Assembly (NCBI GenBank): GCA_945872805.1
Contig: CAMCBE010000037.1
Coordinates: forward strand, 1 to 10,527
DNA length: 10,527 nt
Reading direction: 5' to 3'
Origin: Chitinophaga pinensis
Lineage (GTDB): Bacteria; Bacteroidota; Bacteroidia; Chitinophagales; Chitinophagaceae
Positions within the stretch are counted from its first letter, which is position 1. Each line of letters opens with the position of its first letter. The position numbers and the translations under genes are program-made. Positions 1 to 7,190 of the stretch are shown piece by piece. The notes beneath the pieces were generated by a model, which was not told where the DNA came from, ran no database searches, and saw nothing but the letters and a program-made list of their open reading frames with translations.

Positions 1-1
1 T

Positions 2-523
2 CATCATGTTAGAGACGTTGTTGAACAGTGTGAGCGCATTGCGAAAAAGGAAAAAGTAGAAAAGTCAATTATTGCAGATATTAAATTAGCTGCTTGGTTA
101 CATGACATAGGCTATATATGGGAACCTAACAGACATGAAGCAAGAGGATCAGAATACGCAAGAAGCATATTGACAGAATTGAATTTTCCAAAATCCAAAA
201 TTGACTTGATTACGGGAATGATAATGGCAACCAAAATACCTCAATCCCCTAAAAATAAATACGAAGAGATTATTTGCGATGCAGATTTAGATTATTTGGG
301 AAGAGAAGATTATATAGAAAATAGTAATGGTTTATTACAAGAAATAAAGTTGAATAGAGAAATCACAGAAATTGATTGGCTTAATATTCAAGATAAATTT
401 TTAAAAACACATTGCTATTTTACAACTGAATCAATAAACAGGAGAGAAAGTAAAAAACAAACCAGAATCAAAATAATTCAAGAACAAATTATAAATATAA
501 AAAATGGCACAAGCAGGACATAG
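2..523 (+). CDS. HD-domain metal-dependent phosphohydrolase, 5'-truncated by window edge
   Basis: The reading frame is already open at base 2 and ends at a TAG at 521-523, giving the C-terminal 173 residues. An ATG at 170 lies inside the domain and is not the true start. HD-superfamily landmarks are visible: His-His at fragment residues 1-2 (first metal ligand, in HHVRDVVEQC), the HD pair at 34-35 in AAWLHDIGY, a conserved HE at 45-46, and a downstream Asp in CDADLDYLGR (93-97). These enzymes use the His/Asp cluster to bind divalent metal and hydrolyse phosphoester or nucleotide bonds. The tail, with FLKTHCYFTTES followed by a basic helix, resembles from memory the HD proteins of Bacteroidota that are sometimes annotated together with Pycsar-type membrane effectors. 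That resemblance is not tested. No membrane segment is seen in this part. The gene overlaps the next by 20 bases. The family call is firm; the substrate is unknown. Confidence 0.8.
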   Translation, partial: HHVRDVVEQCERIAKKEKVEKSIIADIKLAAWLHDIGYIWEPNRHEARGSEYARSILTELNFPKSKIDLITGMIMATKIPQSPKNKYEEIICDADLDYLGREDYIENSNGLLQEIKLNREITEIDWLNIQDKFLKTHCYFTTESINRRESKKQTRIKIIQEQIINIKNGTSRT

Positions 524-1193
524 TGCAAATAAGAAACATTTCCAGTTAGATCGGATTTCCTTTTTTACGGATGGAGTTTTTGCAATTGCAATTACACTAT
601 TGGTAATTGAGTTTAAGGTGCCCGTTATAGAACATGCTACAGATGAAGCGTTGTGGAATTCACTCAAACAAATGGCATGGAAATTATTAGGCTTTGTAAT
701 TAGCTTTTGTATTGTAGGTTATTACTGGTCGGTCCATCATCGCATATTTGGTTATGTTGAAAAATATACTAGCCGTTTATTATGGTTAAACCTTTCGTTT
801 TTATTTTCAGTGGTTCTACTCCCATTTACTTCGGGGCTTTTAGGAGAATATGCTTCTGAAACTGAATTGCATTTGCCTTATGCTGTTTATGTGATAAATA
901 TTTGTTTAACCGCTTCTATGAATGCTCTCTTGTGGTTTTATTTAAGCAATCATAATTTAGATCTACTAACGCATAAAATTTCAAAAGATAGAATATTACT
1001 AGGTTTTTACTTCACCTTAGTAGTACCAGTTATATTTCTTATTTCATTGGGCTTAGTTTTTATAAACCCTACAGTTGGACGACTCGTCCCGCTATTCATT
1101 CCTCTCGTTTTAAAATACGGTTTGAATGGACTAAGTGCAAGAGCCACTGTTACCGAAGAGCTTCCAAAAGAAATCCATCCGAATAATTTTTAG
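504..1193 (+). CDS. TMEM175-family (DUF1211) potassium channel-like membrane protein
   Basis: The product is 229 residues, a typical length for the single-repeat bacterial TMEM175 proteins, which assemble in the inner membrane into tetrameric K+-permeable channels. The signature first helix is present at about residues 16-40 (DRISFF, then TDGVFAIAITLL, ending EFKVP), corresponding to the family's FSDGVxAIxITLL motif with Ser replaced by Thr. The second landmark, WSVHHRIFGYVEK (75-87), leads into LLWLNLSFLFSVVLLPFTSG (92-111), also a family hallmark. Hydrophobic stretches at about 21-38, 60-76, 92-113, 124-146, 164-188 and 193-208 fit six helices. The tail is hydrophilic. The ATG at 504 sits inside the end of the HD-protein gene, in an A-rich context without an SD sequence. 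Start and coupling look natural because the family motif begins only about 15 residues in. Channel activity is inferred from the family; gating is unknown. Confidence 0.88.
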   Translation: MAQAGHSANKKHFQLDRISFFTDGVFAIAITLLVIEFKVPVIEHATDEALWNSLKQMAWKLLGFVISFCIVGYYWSVHHRIFGYVEKYTSRLLWLNLSFLFSVVLLPFTSGLLGEYASETELHLPYAVYVINICLTASMNALLWFYLSNHNLDLLTHKISKDRILLGFYFTLVVPVIFLISLGLVFINPTVGRLVPLFIPLVLKYGLNGLSARATVTEELPKEIHPNNF

Positions 1194-1222
1194 AAAGTTT
1201 TTACGTGTCGGATTCTCTAGAC

Positions 1223-1286
1223 GTTGAAGAGGTTGAAGGAATTCAAGAAGTTTAGGAATGTTTAGGTAAGTTTATAAAGGTTGAAC
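1223..1286. repeat. Degenerate 9-10 bp tandem repeat in intergenic DNA
   Basis: Consecutive units can be read as GTTGAAGAG, GTTGAAGGA, ATTCAAGAA, GTTTAGGAA, (T)GTTTAGGTAA, GTTTATAAAG, GTTGAAC. The core is GTTnAAGnn with 9-bp spacing that drifts to 10 bp. The tract fills most of the 106-bp gap between the convergent channel and GH97 genes. No strong hairpin plus T-run terminator is seen in this gap. Its role is unknown. Confidence 0.55.
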
Positions 1287-1299
1287 AATACTTTTCATT

Positions 1300-3153
1300 T
1301 TATTTTTTTACAATTCTTAACGAAACTCCACCGCTAGCTTTCAAATCAAACGAAAGTGTTTGGTTGGATTTTACAGCCCTTTGCTCAACCTTAACATGGG
1401 TAGCGGTTTTGATCTCTGGACCTCCATCTGAATATATGTAGGCGGTATACGTGGCATTGCTGTCTAGAAATGATAAAGGAATTTTTATTGACCTAGATTC
1501 ACTATTGGTTATGGCACCAATATACCATTCACTTCCACTTCGCCTTGCCACTGTTATGAACTTACCAATCTCTCCCTGTAATACTTTTGTATCATCCCAG
1601 GTTGTAGGCATATTATCCCATAAATCTATTTCAGGTTCTCCATTATATTTATCAGCACCATCATAGCAATATAAAGGTGGGATAGGATTATAAAAAACAA
1701 TAGGCAAGGATAGCCGATGTGCAAACGTTGTACCAGTTGTACCGTAATACGCCAAGGTGAAATCAGCTGGGCCTGCAATAAAACGAGTAAAGGCTAAATG
1801 GGTATCATGGGTTGCATCTGGAGTCATTTCACTCAAGATACCTTCTGCTGATAGTAAGTTAGGATATGTTCTGCTATACCCTGTTGGCCTATACTCATCA
1901 TGTATATCAACCAACATTTCATAGTTAGCACATTTCCTAATCGCTTCATGCAACCAAGTTGTCCAGTATTGAGAACCCACTTGTACAAAACCAAATTTGA
2001 TTCCTTTGATCCCCCATTTCTTATATAAAGGCAATATATCATCCAACTGCCGCGCTAAATGTTTTTGATTGACATAAAGCCACAAACCTATCCCCCGCTC
2101 TTTACCATACTTCACTACTTCTTCGATATCTAAATTTCCATTCGTAGCATATCCAATAGTATCAGCCGCAATTTTTGTAGCATCACTGTTATCACCACCC
2201 TCAAATCCGTACCAGCCAGCATCAATATGAATATACTGCATCTTCCTTTTAACTGCATAATCGATAGCCGCTTTGCTGCCCTTTGTGGAATTGGTCAAAT
2301 CCCACATTATTTTTCCTGGCTTAATCCAGGAAACATCTTTAATAGCAGAAGGCTGATTCAGATTCAACATGATGAAATTATTTTCTAACAATTTTCCAGG
2401 TTGCTCTGCCGCCATGACCACTCTCCATGGACTGGAGAATGAAATCACGTTTTCTACAGGTCCGTATAATTTACAGGCGATGGTATTTGCTTTTTTATCG
2501 CTGACAACGAACTTAGTCCTGGCAAAGTCAACCAATGCCGCTTCTGATAAACATGCATACAGTCCATTGGGCAATTCCAAGGTCAATGGTCGTTCACATT
2601 CATCAGGCCAATTTGATAAAGGGAGTAATTGATAGAGCGATTGGGCATAATCGGTAAACCAAGCCTTTGTATTTTCAGGCACCGTAAATTCTGTCATTTC
2701 ACTGTCTACTCTATCGGATTCATCTGCACCTTGCTTTGGTATTTCCATCAGATTATATCGAAACGCTAAACCTTCATTGTAGGCACGTACTTCAAGATCA
2801 ACCTCTCTATCAAAGCAATAAAGGCAATCGCCCGTACTCATAACCAAACGGATAGTTAATTGATTGTAATTATCCCTGATGCTATTCCGCTCTCCTATCA
2901 CAGGATGCCATATTGTATCTTTACTACCTCGTATGACTTCTTTCAATCGAAGTCCATCAGAGAACCTTCCTATACCAAGTGCGGATGGAAGTATTACTTC
3001 TTTGGCATGGTAATTCATTTTCCACGATAGCTTTCCGTCGGCTAACATAATTTCACTTTGCACTTTTCCATCGGGAGAAGTAATGGCAATTTTCTCCTGC
3101 GCATAAACAGAAGAAGAAAGGGTTAACAGTAAAATAAAAATGTATTTATACAT
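1300..3153 (-). CDS. Secreted glycoside hydrolase family 97 (alpha-glucosidase/alpha-galactosidase type)
   Basis: The product is 617 residues, slightly shorter than characterised GH97 enzymes such as SusB. An N-terminal signal peptide (hydrophobic core at 4-16, probable cleavage after VYA at 18) predicts periplasmic export. The GH97 N-terminal beta-sandwich begins with ITSPDGKVQSEI. The (beta/alpha)8 barrel carries the landmarks MWDLTNSTKG (283-292), YIHIDAGWYG (307-316), IKGIKFGFVQVG (382-393), VDIHDEYRPTG (415-425), RTYPNLLSAEG (428-438) and AGPADFTLAYY (460-470). The C-terminal beta domain includes PTTWDDTKVLQGEIG (516-530) and WYIGAITN (543-550). Retaining GH97 enzymes have a nucleophilic Asp in the KxDF strand. 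Here that position is Gly388, as expected for the inverting group. Glu442 is the likely acid residue by spacing, aligned by eye only. No SusC/SusD-like transporter pair lies next to it. The gene is 117 bp downstream of DUF2200 and may be transcribed separately. The exact sugar specificity cannot be told. Confidence 0.93.
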   Translation of the reverse strand: MYKYIFILLLTLSSSVYAQEKIAITSPDGKVQSEIMLADGKLSWKMNYHAKEVILPSALGIGRFSDGLRLKEVIRGSKDTIWHPVIGERNSIRDNYNQLTIRLVMSTGDCLYCFDREVDLEVRAYNEGLAFRYNLMEIPKQGADESDRVDSEMTEFTVPENTKAWFTDYAQSLYQLLPLSNWPDECERPLTLELPNGLYACLSEAALVDFARTKFVVSDKKANTIACKLYGPVENVISFSSPWRVVMAAEQPGKLLENNFIMLNLNQPSAIKDVSWIKPGKIMWDLTNSTKGSKAAIDYAVKRKMQYIHIDAGWYGFEGGDNSDATKIAADTIGYATNGNLDIEEVVKYGKERGIGLWLYVNQKHLARQLDDILPLYKKWGIKGIKFGFVQVGSQYWTTWLHEAIRKCANYEMLVDIHDEYRPTGYSRTYPNLLSAEGILSEMTPDATHDTHLAFTRFIAGPADFTLAYYGTTGTTFAHRLSLPIVFYNPIPPLYCYDGADKYNGEPEIDLWDNMPTTWDDTKVLQGEIGKFITVARRSGSEWYIGAITNSESRSIKIPLSFLDSNATYTAYIYSDGGPEIKTATHVKVEQRAVKSNQTLSFDLKASGGVSLRIVKK

Positions 3154-3270
3154 GGTCTTGTTGTTGAGCTAATGTATTATCTAAAATACAGCTTTGCGCC
3201 TCGAATTGTATCTCTTATAACGAAATCCTTTTCGATAATTAATAGTCAGGCTGATTGAACTGAAGTCTTG

Positions 3271-3636
3271 TTAAGATCCTCTCAAAATATTCTCCATTAC
3301 TTTTCCCTTCGCTAACTCATCAACTAATTTATCGAGATACCTTACCTTTTGGGTCAATGGATCTTCTATTTCCTCAACGCGATAGCCGCAGATTACGCCA
3401 GTGATACGGTATGCATTTGGATGGAGGGAGGCTTGGTTGAAGAATGCTTCAAAGCTTGCCCGCTCATTGATCATTTGTTGCAACTGCTTCTCATCAAAAC
3501 CGGTTAACCAGCATATCACTTGATCCAATTCTTTTTTCGATCTACTCTTTTTCTCCACCTTATTGAGGTATAAAGGATATACCGATGCGAAAATCATTTT
3601 TCGAATGCGGTCCTGTTGTGTAGCAGAATTATTCAT
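3271..3636 (-). CDS. DUF2200 family protein
   Basis: The 121-residue product matches the DUF2200 family along nearly its whole length. Recognisable blocks are IRKMIFASVYPLYLNKVEKK (11-30), VICWLTGFDEKQLQQMI (40-56), LHPNAYRITGVICGYRVEEI (71-90) and the C-terminal RYLDKLVDELAKGKVMENIL (99-118). The family is small, soluble, widely distributed in bacteria and of unknown function. No signal peptide or membrane segment is present. It follows the M19 dipeptidase gene after 35 bp on the same strand, so co-transcription is possible. However, the family commonly appears as a stand-alone gene, so a shared role with the dipeptidase should not be assumed. Confidence 0.88.
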   Translation of the reverse strand: MNNSATQQDRIRKMIFASVYPLYLNKVEKKSRSKKELDQVICWLTGFDEKQLQQMINERASFEAFFNQASLHPNAYRITGVICGYRVEEIEDPLTQKVRYLDKLVDELAKGKVMENILRGS

Positions 3637-3671
3637 AAAAGGATTTTATTTTTTTACCTACATCAACTAAA

Positions 3672-4751
3672 TTAACTCCACGCATTTTTTAAAAACCGTA
3701 GCCAGTTTTTATAAAATATATTTTCTATATCCAGATGACTATACCCTCTTTGAGATAATAACCCTTTCAACGTTTGTAAATCAGCAATCGTATCTAAATC
3801 CATTGGGGACTGCTCTGTACCATAGGTTCCATCCAAATCACTTCCAATTGCACAGTGAAGTGAGTTACCTGCTAATTGACAAATATGGTCATAATGATCA
3901 ATGATACTTTCAATGTTAATTCCAAATGCTGCAGGATTACTTTTACGTGCAATAAAATCAGGCTTCATCATCCACGCATCAAAACATCCACCAATCACAG
4001 CGTTACGCTCAATCAATATCCTAATTTGTTCATCTGACAACTGACGTTGGTGAGGCACCAGTGTTCTGCAATTATGATGACTAGCCCAGATATGTCCATG
4101 AAACAAATCCATTGCTTCAGAAAAACCTTTATCTGTTAAATGCGTCACATCCAAAATCATATTCAATGCACTCATCTCTTTCAACAAGTCTTTACCCAAA
4201 GAGGTGAAGCCATCCGTGGTACCTGTGCCTGAAGCATAGCGTCCAGTACTATAATGTGCTGGACCAATCACGCGCAACCCATAACCATATGCTTTTTCGA
4301 GGTAGGTTAAATCAATCAACGAATCAGCTCCTTCCAAACTTAATATATAGCCAACAGGCTTTTCAGTATTGGGTTTTGTTTCATCCATCCACAGGCGTAC
4401 ATGCTCTTCAAGCGAAACAAGATTATTAATTTGCTTCATTTCACCTTCGAATTCCATCGCTTGATACCAAGCCAGTTGAGCTTGAGACATGGCCCAGGCT
4501 TGATGTGGCGAATTCCAACCTGCTCCGGGTAAATTTCCATTTTGTTGATTAAACCTCGCCAGTTGCGTAGCTACAACCAAACCAATATTTGCCTTTCGCA
4601 ATTCAGGCAAGGAAACTGTTCCGCGTCCCCTATCAATTTTATCCGTCATCCCTTCCTCCGATTTACGAATATCTGATACAGACATTCTATAATCACGATT
4701 CCATTCAATGGCGTTTGTCGAAATATCTAAATGGGCATCAATTAAAAACAT
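3672..4751 (-). CDS. Membrane dipeptidase-type (peptidase family M19) zinc hydrolase
   Basis: The product is 359 residues, usual for bacterial M19 (renal dipeptidase-like) enzymes, which are di-zinc TIM-barrel hydrolases of dipeptides, often with a D-residue at the C-terminal side. All expected metal ligands are visible: His7 and Asp9 in IDAHLD, the bridging Glu140 in ILSLEGADS, His204 in LDVTHL, and His225 in WASHHNCR (with Arg229 in the substrate-binding position). Asp305 in AIGSDLDG is the catalytic-site Asp. There is no signal peptide or lipobox, so the protein is predicted to be cytoplasmic, unlike the mammalian GPI-anchored form. The start is well placed because the HxD motif normally lies within the first ten to twenty residues. 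It lies 26 bp downstream of the HAD-like gene. The native substrate is unknown; with these neighbours it may process an N-acylated or cyclic amino-acid derivative rather than ordinary dipeptides (inference). Confidence 0.9.
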   Translation of the reverse strand: MFLIDAHLDISTNAIEWNRDYRMSVSDIRKSEEGMTDKIDRGRGTVSLPELRKANIGLVVATQLARFNQQNGNLPGAGWNSPHQAWAMSQAQLAWYQAMEFEGEMKQINNLVSLEEHVRLWMDETKPNTEKPVGYILSLEGADSLIDLTYLEKAYGYGLRVIGPAHYSTGRYASGTGTTDGFTSLGKDLLKEMSALNMILDVTHLTDKGFSEAMDLFHGHIWASHHNCRTLVPHQRQLSDEQIRILIERNAVIGGCFDAWMMKPDFIARKSNPAAFGINIESIIDHYDHICQLAGNSLHCAIGSDLDGTYGTEQSPMDLDTIADLQTLKGLLSQRGYSHLDIENIFYKNWLRFLKNAWS

Positions 4752-4777
4752 AGATGGAGGATATGAATAGGTTGATT

Positions 4778-5764
4778 TTATTTTTTTTTGAGTTTCTTTT
4801 CAACTACGTCTGCAGGATACTTCAATGCCAATGCCCTTATATCATAACTAAACTCCTGAAAGGTTTCTTCCCAAAGCTTCGCCTCTTCTTCCGTATAGGA
4901 ATAAAATCCATTTGCATTCAGTACTCCTCTTCCACCAGCTTTAACAACATCATCTATCAATTTTGGAACAGTGGTTTGATTGCTGAGTGTGGGTAATAAA
5001 TCTTTCATCACGGTATGGTATGCATCAACTCCCGTTAAATCCATCCACCTGAATACACCCACTAATGTCATCCAATAACCTGGATTATTTCTACATGCCC
5101 GATCAACATCTTCAATGGAAGCAAAACCATTTTCTACCAAATAACAGGCTTCGCGATAAACGGCATACATTAAGCGATTGGTAATAAACCCTCTAATATC
5201 TTTTCTCACAAGTGTAGGCTCTTTGCCCCATGCATGGGATATTTCGTAGAGGTATTCCCCTTTTACTACATCTGAATTTTCACCACAAATAATTTCTAAA
5301 AAGCGGGTTGTATGGGAAGGTTCAGCCCAATGCAATCCCAAAAAGCGTTTTGGAAATTCCACTTCCTTTTGCAAAATACTAATTGGAATAGCTGATGTAT
5401 TGCTCGTTAAGATTGATTCCGAAGAAATGACTTTCTCTATTTTTTGGTAGACCGACTTTTTAATTTCGATATTCTCAAGCGTGCACTCAATAACAATCTT
5501 ACAATTTTTCAATGCAGTATAATCTTCTGAAATGGTAAGATGTTGCAAATAAATGGAAGGCTCTTCTTTCACCATTCCATCTTCTAATGATTTTTTAAGG
5601 TGCCCCTGAATACGCTTTTCAGCATGATCAAGGTCACTCGGAAGTGGTGCAATCGCAATAACTTTATGTCCAGCGATCAACAAACACGTACTTATGCTAC
5701 AGCCCATAAGTCCAAGACCTACTACACCTACTTCAACTTCTTTTGGATCAATTGAATCTTTCAT
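4778..5764 (-). CDS. 3-hydroxyacyl-CoA dehydrogenase-like NAD-dependent oxidoreductase
   Basis: The 328-residue product has the two-domain layout of the L-3-hydroxyacyl-CoA / 3-hydroxybutyryl-CoA dehydrogenase superfamily. The Rossmann NAD-binding domain opens with VVGLGLMG (GxGxxG at 16-21). It continues with IVIECTLEN (90-98, the VIEAxxE motif) and SNTSAIPI (121-128, putative Ser124). The catalytic dyad is His145 in FLGLHWAEP and Glu157 in RFLEII, with the same 12-residue spacing as in the mammalian enzyme. The conserved Asn is Asn196 in GFITNRL. The C-terminal helical domain includes NNPGYWMTLVGVFRWMDLTG (226-245). The usual HFFNP after the catalytic His reads HWAEP here, so the acyl or hydroxy substrate probably differs from standard fatty acyl-CoA. 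Relatives oxidise L-carnitine, L-gulonate or beta-hydroxy acids. It sits between SDR and dipeptidase genes with 26-bp gaps on both sides. The fold is certain; the substrate is not. Confidence 0.88.
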   Translation of the reverse strand: MKDSIDPKEVEVGVVGLGLMGCSISTCLLIAGHKVIAIAPLPSDLDHAEKRIQGHLKKSLEDGMVKEEPSIYLQHLTISEDYTALKNCKIVIECTLENIEIKKSVYQKIEKVISSESILTSNTSAIPISILQKEVEFPKRFLGLHWAEPSHTTRFLEIICGENSDVVKGEYLYEISHAWGKEPTLVRKDIRGFITNRLMYAVYREACYLVENGFASIEDVDRACRNNPGYWMTLVGVFRWMDLTGVDAYHTVMKDLLPTLSNQTTVPKLIDDVVKAGGRGVLNANGFYSYTEEEAKLWEETFQEFSYDIRALALKYPADVVEKKLKKK

Positions 5765-5790
5765 ACATGAATGATTAAAGTGTTTAACTA

Positions 5791-6534
5791 TTAATACGTC
5801 GCTCTACCACCAGACAAATCAAATGTAAATCCTGTGGTGAAACTATTTGTTGGTGAAACTATATACGCAACCAAGTTTGCTGCCTCCTCAAGTGTTCCGC
5901 AACGCTTCATTGGAATTTTGTCTGTCATGTATTTAACTTGTTCATCGGGCATAGCATCTACCATCGCAGTTTGAATAACTGCTGGTGCTAAGGCATTAAC
6001 CGTTATGCCATTTTCAGCATATTCTTTCCCTTGCACTTTCGTCATACCAATAACTGCCGCTTTTGAAGCCGAGTATGCAAGCATCCCTGCATTACCTTCC
6101 TTTCCAGCAATGCTGGCAATATGCAAAATTCTTCCATACTGTTGATCCAACATGTATGGAAGCACATATTTTGATGTGAAGTATGAACCCATAAAATTAA
6201 TTTCAAACACCTTGCTTAAATTATCGGTTTCTGTGAGATGACTTTTAGTATTTGTCTTACCAGTAATTCCAGCAGAATTGACTAGGATATCAATTCGTCC
6301 AAAATCTGTATGAATTGCTTGAATGATATTTTTTACATCTTCTTCTTTTGTTACATCAGATTTATAATACTTAATACTAGAACTATGTTCAAATTCAGTA
6401 GGGATTTTATCGGCTATATCCAACAAGGCTAATTTAACACCCTCACTAGCAAGCTTTTTTGAAATCGCTAACCCTAAACCTGATGCCGCACCGGTTATAA
6501 CGGCCACTTGATCTTTCATCGAACTATTTTCCAT
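5791..6534 (-). CDS. SDR family NAD(P)-dependent oxidoreductase (FabG-like)
   Basis: The product is 247 residues, the classical short-chain dehydrogenase length. Motifs in order are the cofactor glycine motif TGAASGLG (14-21), acidic Asp39 at the end of beta-2 (LLD, which favours NAD over NADP), LVNSAG (84-89), active-site Asn113, Ser141 in HIASIAG, and Tyr154/Lys158 in YSASK. PAVIQTAM (184-191) follows. The C-terminus ends in the usual FDLSGG. The start at 6534 (MENSSM) has an alternative five codons later at 6519 (MKDQVAVITG); both leave a normal N-terminus. This is the promoter-proximal gene of the apparent operon. SDR sequence alone does not give a substrate. Position suggests oxidation of an alcohol or hydroxyl intermediate in the same pathway as the HAD-like enzyme. 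Many such proteins are labelled 3-oxoacyl-ACP reductase by default, which is not supported here by any fatty-acid synthesis neighbour. Confidence 0.9.
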   Translation of the reverse strand: MENSSMKDQVAVITGAASGLGLAISKKLASEGVKLALLDIADKIPTEFEHSSSIKYYKSDVTKEEDVKNIIQAIHTDFGRIDILVNSAGITGKTNTKSHLTETDNLSKVFEINFMGSYFTSKYVLPYMLDQQYGRILHIASIAGKEGNAGMLAYSASKAAVIGMTKVQGKEYAENGITVNALAPAVIQTAMVDAMPDEQVKYMTDKIPMKRCGTLEEAANLVAYIVSPTNSFTTGFTFDLSGGRATY

Positions 6535-6797
6535 CTAATACGCTTTTAATTGTAATGAAATACTTTTTGAAATTAAACCATTTTCGTTCATTTTTGATAT
6601 CGATTTAGGATAAGAAAATAATATCTATCCACAACCGAGATCTATCGAAGAATCAGTCTTGGTATATGGTGAAACTTTTCTAATTTAGATTGATTATCCT
6701 GTTGGCAGAAAAGCTTGCTGCAAAGCATAATTTTTTCTCCTTAATAAGGATTTAGCTATAAAAATTTAGTAAGCCAATCATCAAAAAATATTCAACC
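6535..6797. promoter_or_regulatory. Divergent intergenic region between the SDR operon and ridA
   Basis: These 263 bp hold no credible gene and must supply promoters for both the minus-strand operon and the plus-strand ridA. They contain a 13-bp near-perfect palindrome, TCCTTA-A-TAAGGA (6738-6750), 47 bp before the ridA start, and a direct repeat ATCTATC at 6623-6629 and 6640-6646 (17-bp spacing). I could not identify a convincing Bacteroidota promoter (TAnnTTTG at -7 with TTG at -33) on either strand. The operator role of these elements is inference. Confidence 0.4.
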
Positions 6798-7181
6798 ATG
6801 AAGTCTAAAATTGTACATCCAGACCGCGAATCGAATTACGTAACAGGGGCTTATTCAGATGCGGTGATTGCAAATGGAATAGTATATGTAAGCGGTCAGG
6901 CATCTGTTGATTTCAAAAACTCAACATTTGTATTAGGTACTATTGAAGAAGAGACAATACGCACACTTGAAAATATAAAAAGCATTCTTACTGCAGCAGG
7001 CAGTTCAATGAATGATGTGGTTAAATGCACTGTGCACTTAGCCGATATCACGGAATTTGATCGCTATAATAAAATTTATTCAGAATATTTTCCTGGCATT
7101 AAACCATCACGCACAACAGTACAATCCGTATTGGTTGGAGGATTGAGGGTTGAAATAGATTGCATAGCCACATTATCCTAA
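6798..7181 (+). CDS. RidA family (YjgF/YER057c/UK114) enamine/imine deaminase
   Basis: The 127-residue product has the standard length of this trimeric family. RidA proteins hydrolyse reactive enamine/imine intermediates released by PLP enzymes, or act as specific deaminases in catabolic pathways. Visible landmarks are GAYSDAV (17-23, equivalent to GPYSQAV), YVSGQAS (30-36), TLENIKSIL (56-64), the beta-hairpin VVKCTVHLADITEF (74-87), Arg105 in KPSRTTV, and Glu119 in RVEIDCIA. Arg105 and the Glu near 119-120 correspond to the residues that bind the substrate carboxylate and position water in active RidA subgroups, so the protein is probably catalytically competent. The start lies in an A-rich context (caaccATG) without SD. 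It is transcribed divergently from the SDR-led operon, and its stop codon is 9 bp from the phzF stop. Whether it is a housekeeping RidA or a pathway-specific deaminase cannot be settled from sequence. Confidence 0.9.
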   Translation: MKSKIVHPDRESNYVTGAYSDAVIANGIVYVSGQASVDFKNSTFVLGTIEEETIRTLENIKSILTAAGSSMNDVVKCTVHLADITEFDRYNKIYSEYFPGIKPSRTTVQSVLVGGLRVEIDCIATLS

Positions 7182-7190
7182 AGAGTGAAC

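Noticed and set aside
1451..1666. Open frames on the plus strand inside the GH97 gene (also 2369-2632) and on the minus strand at 1833-2042
   Set aside because: They are shadows of the GH97 coding frame: no recognisable domain, and the real frame has continuous family motifs.
3221..3234. CGAAA-TCCT-TTTCG hairpin between DUF2200 and the GH97 gene as a terminator
   Set aside because: Only a 5-bp stem, with no T-run on the minus strand after it.
4754..4996. 80-codon open frame on the plus strand, antisense to the HAD-like gene
   Set aside because: Low-complexity Phe/Leu/Cys-rich translation typical of antisense of a Lys/Glu-rich region; the opposite strand is a clear enzyme.
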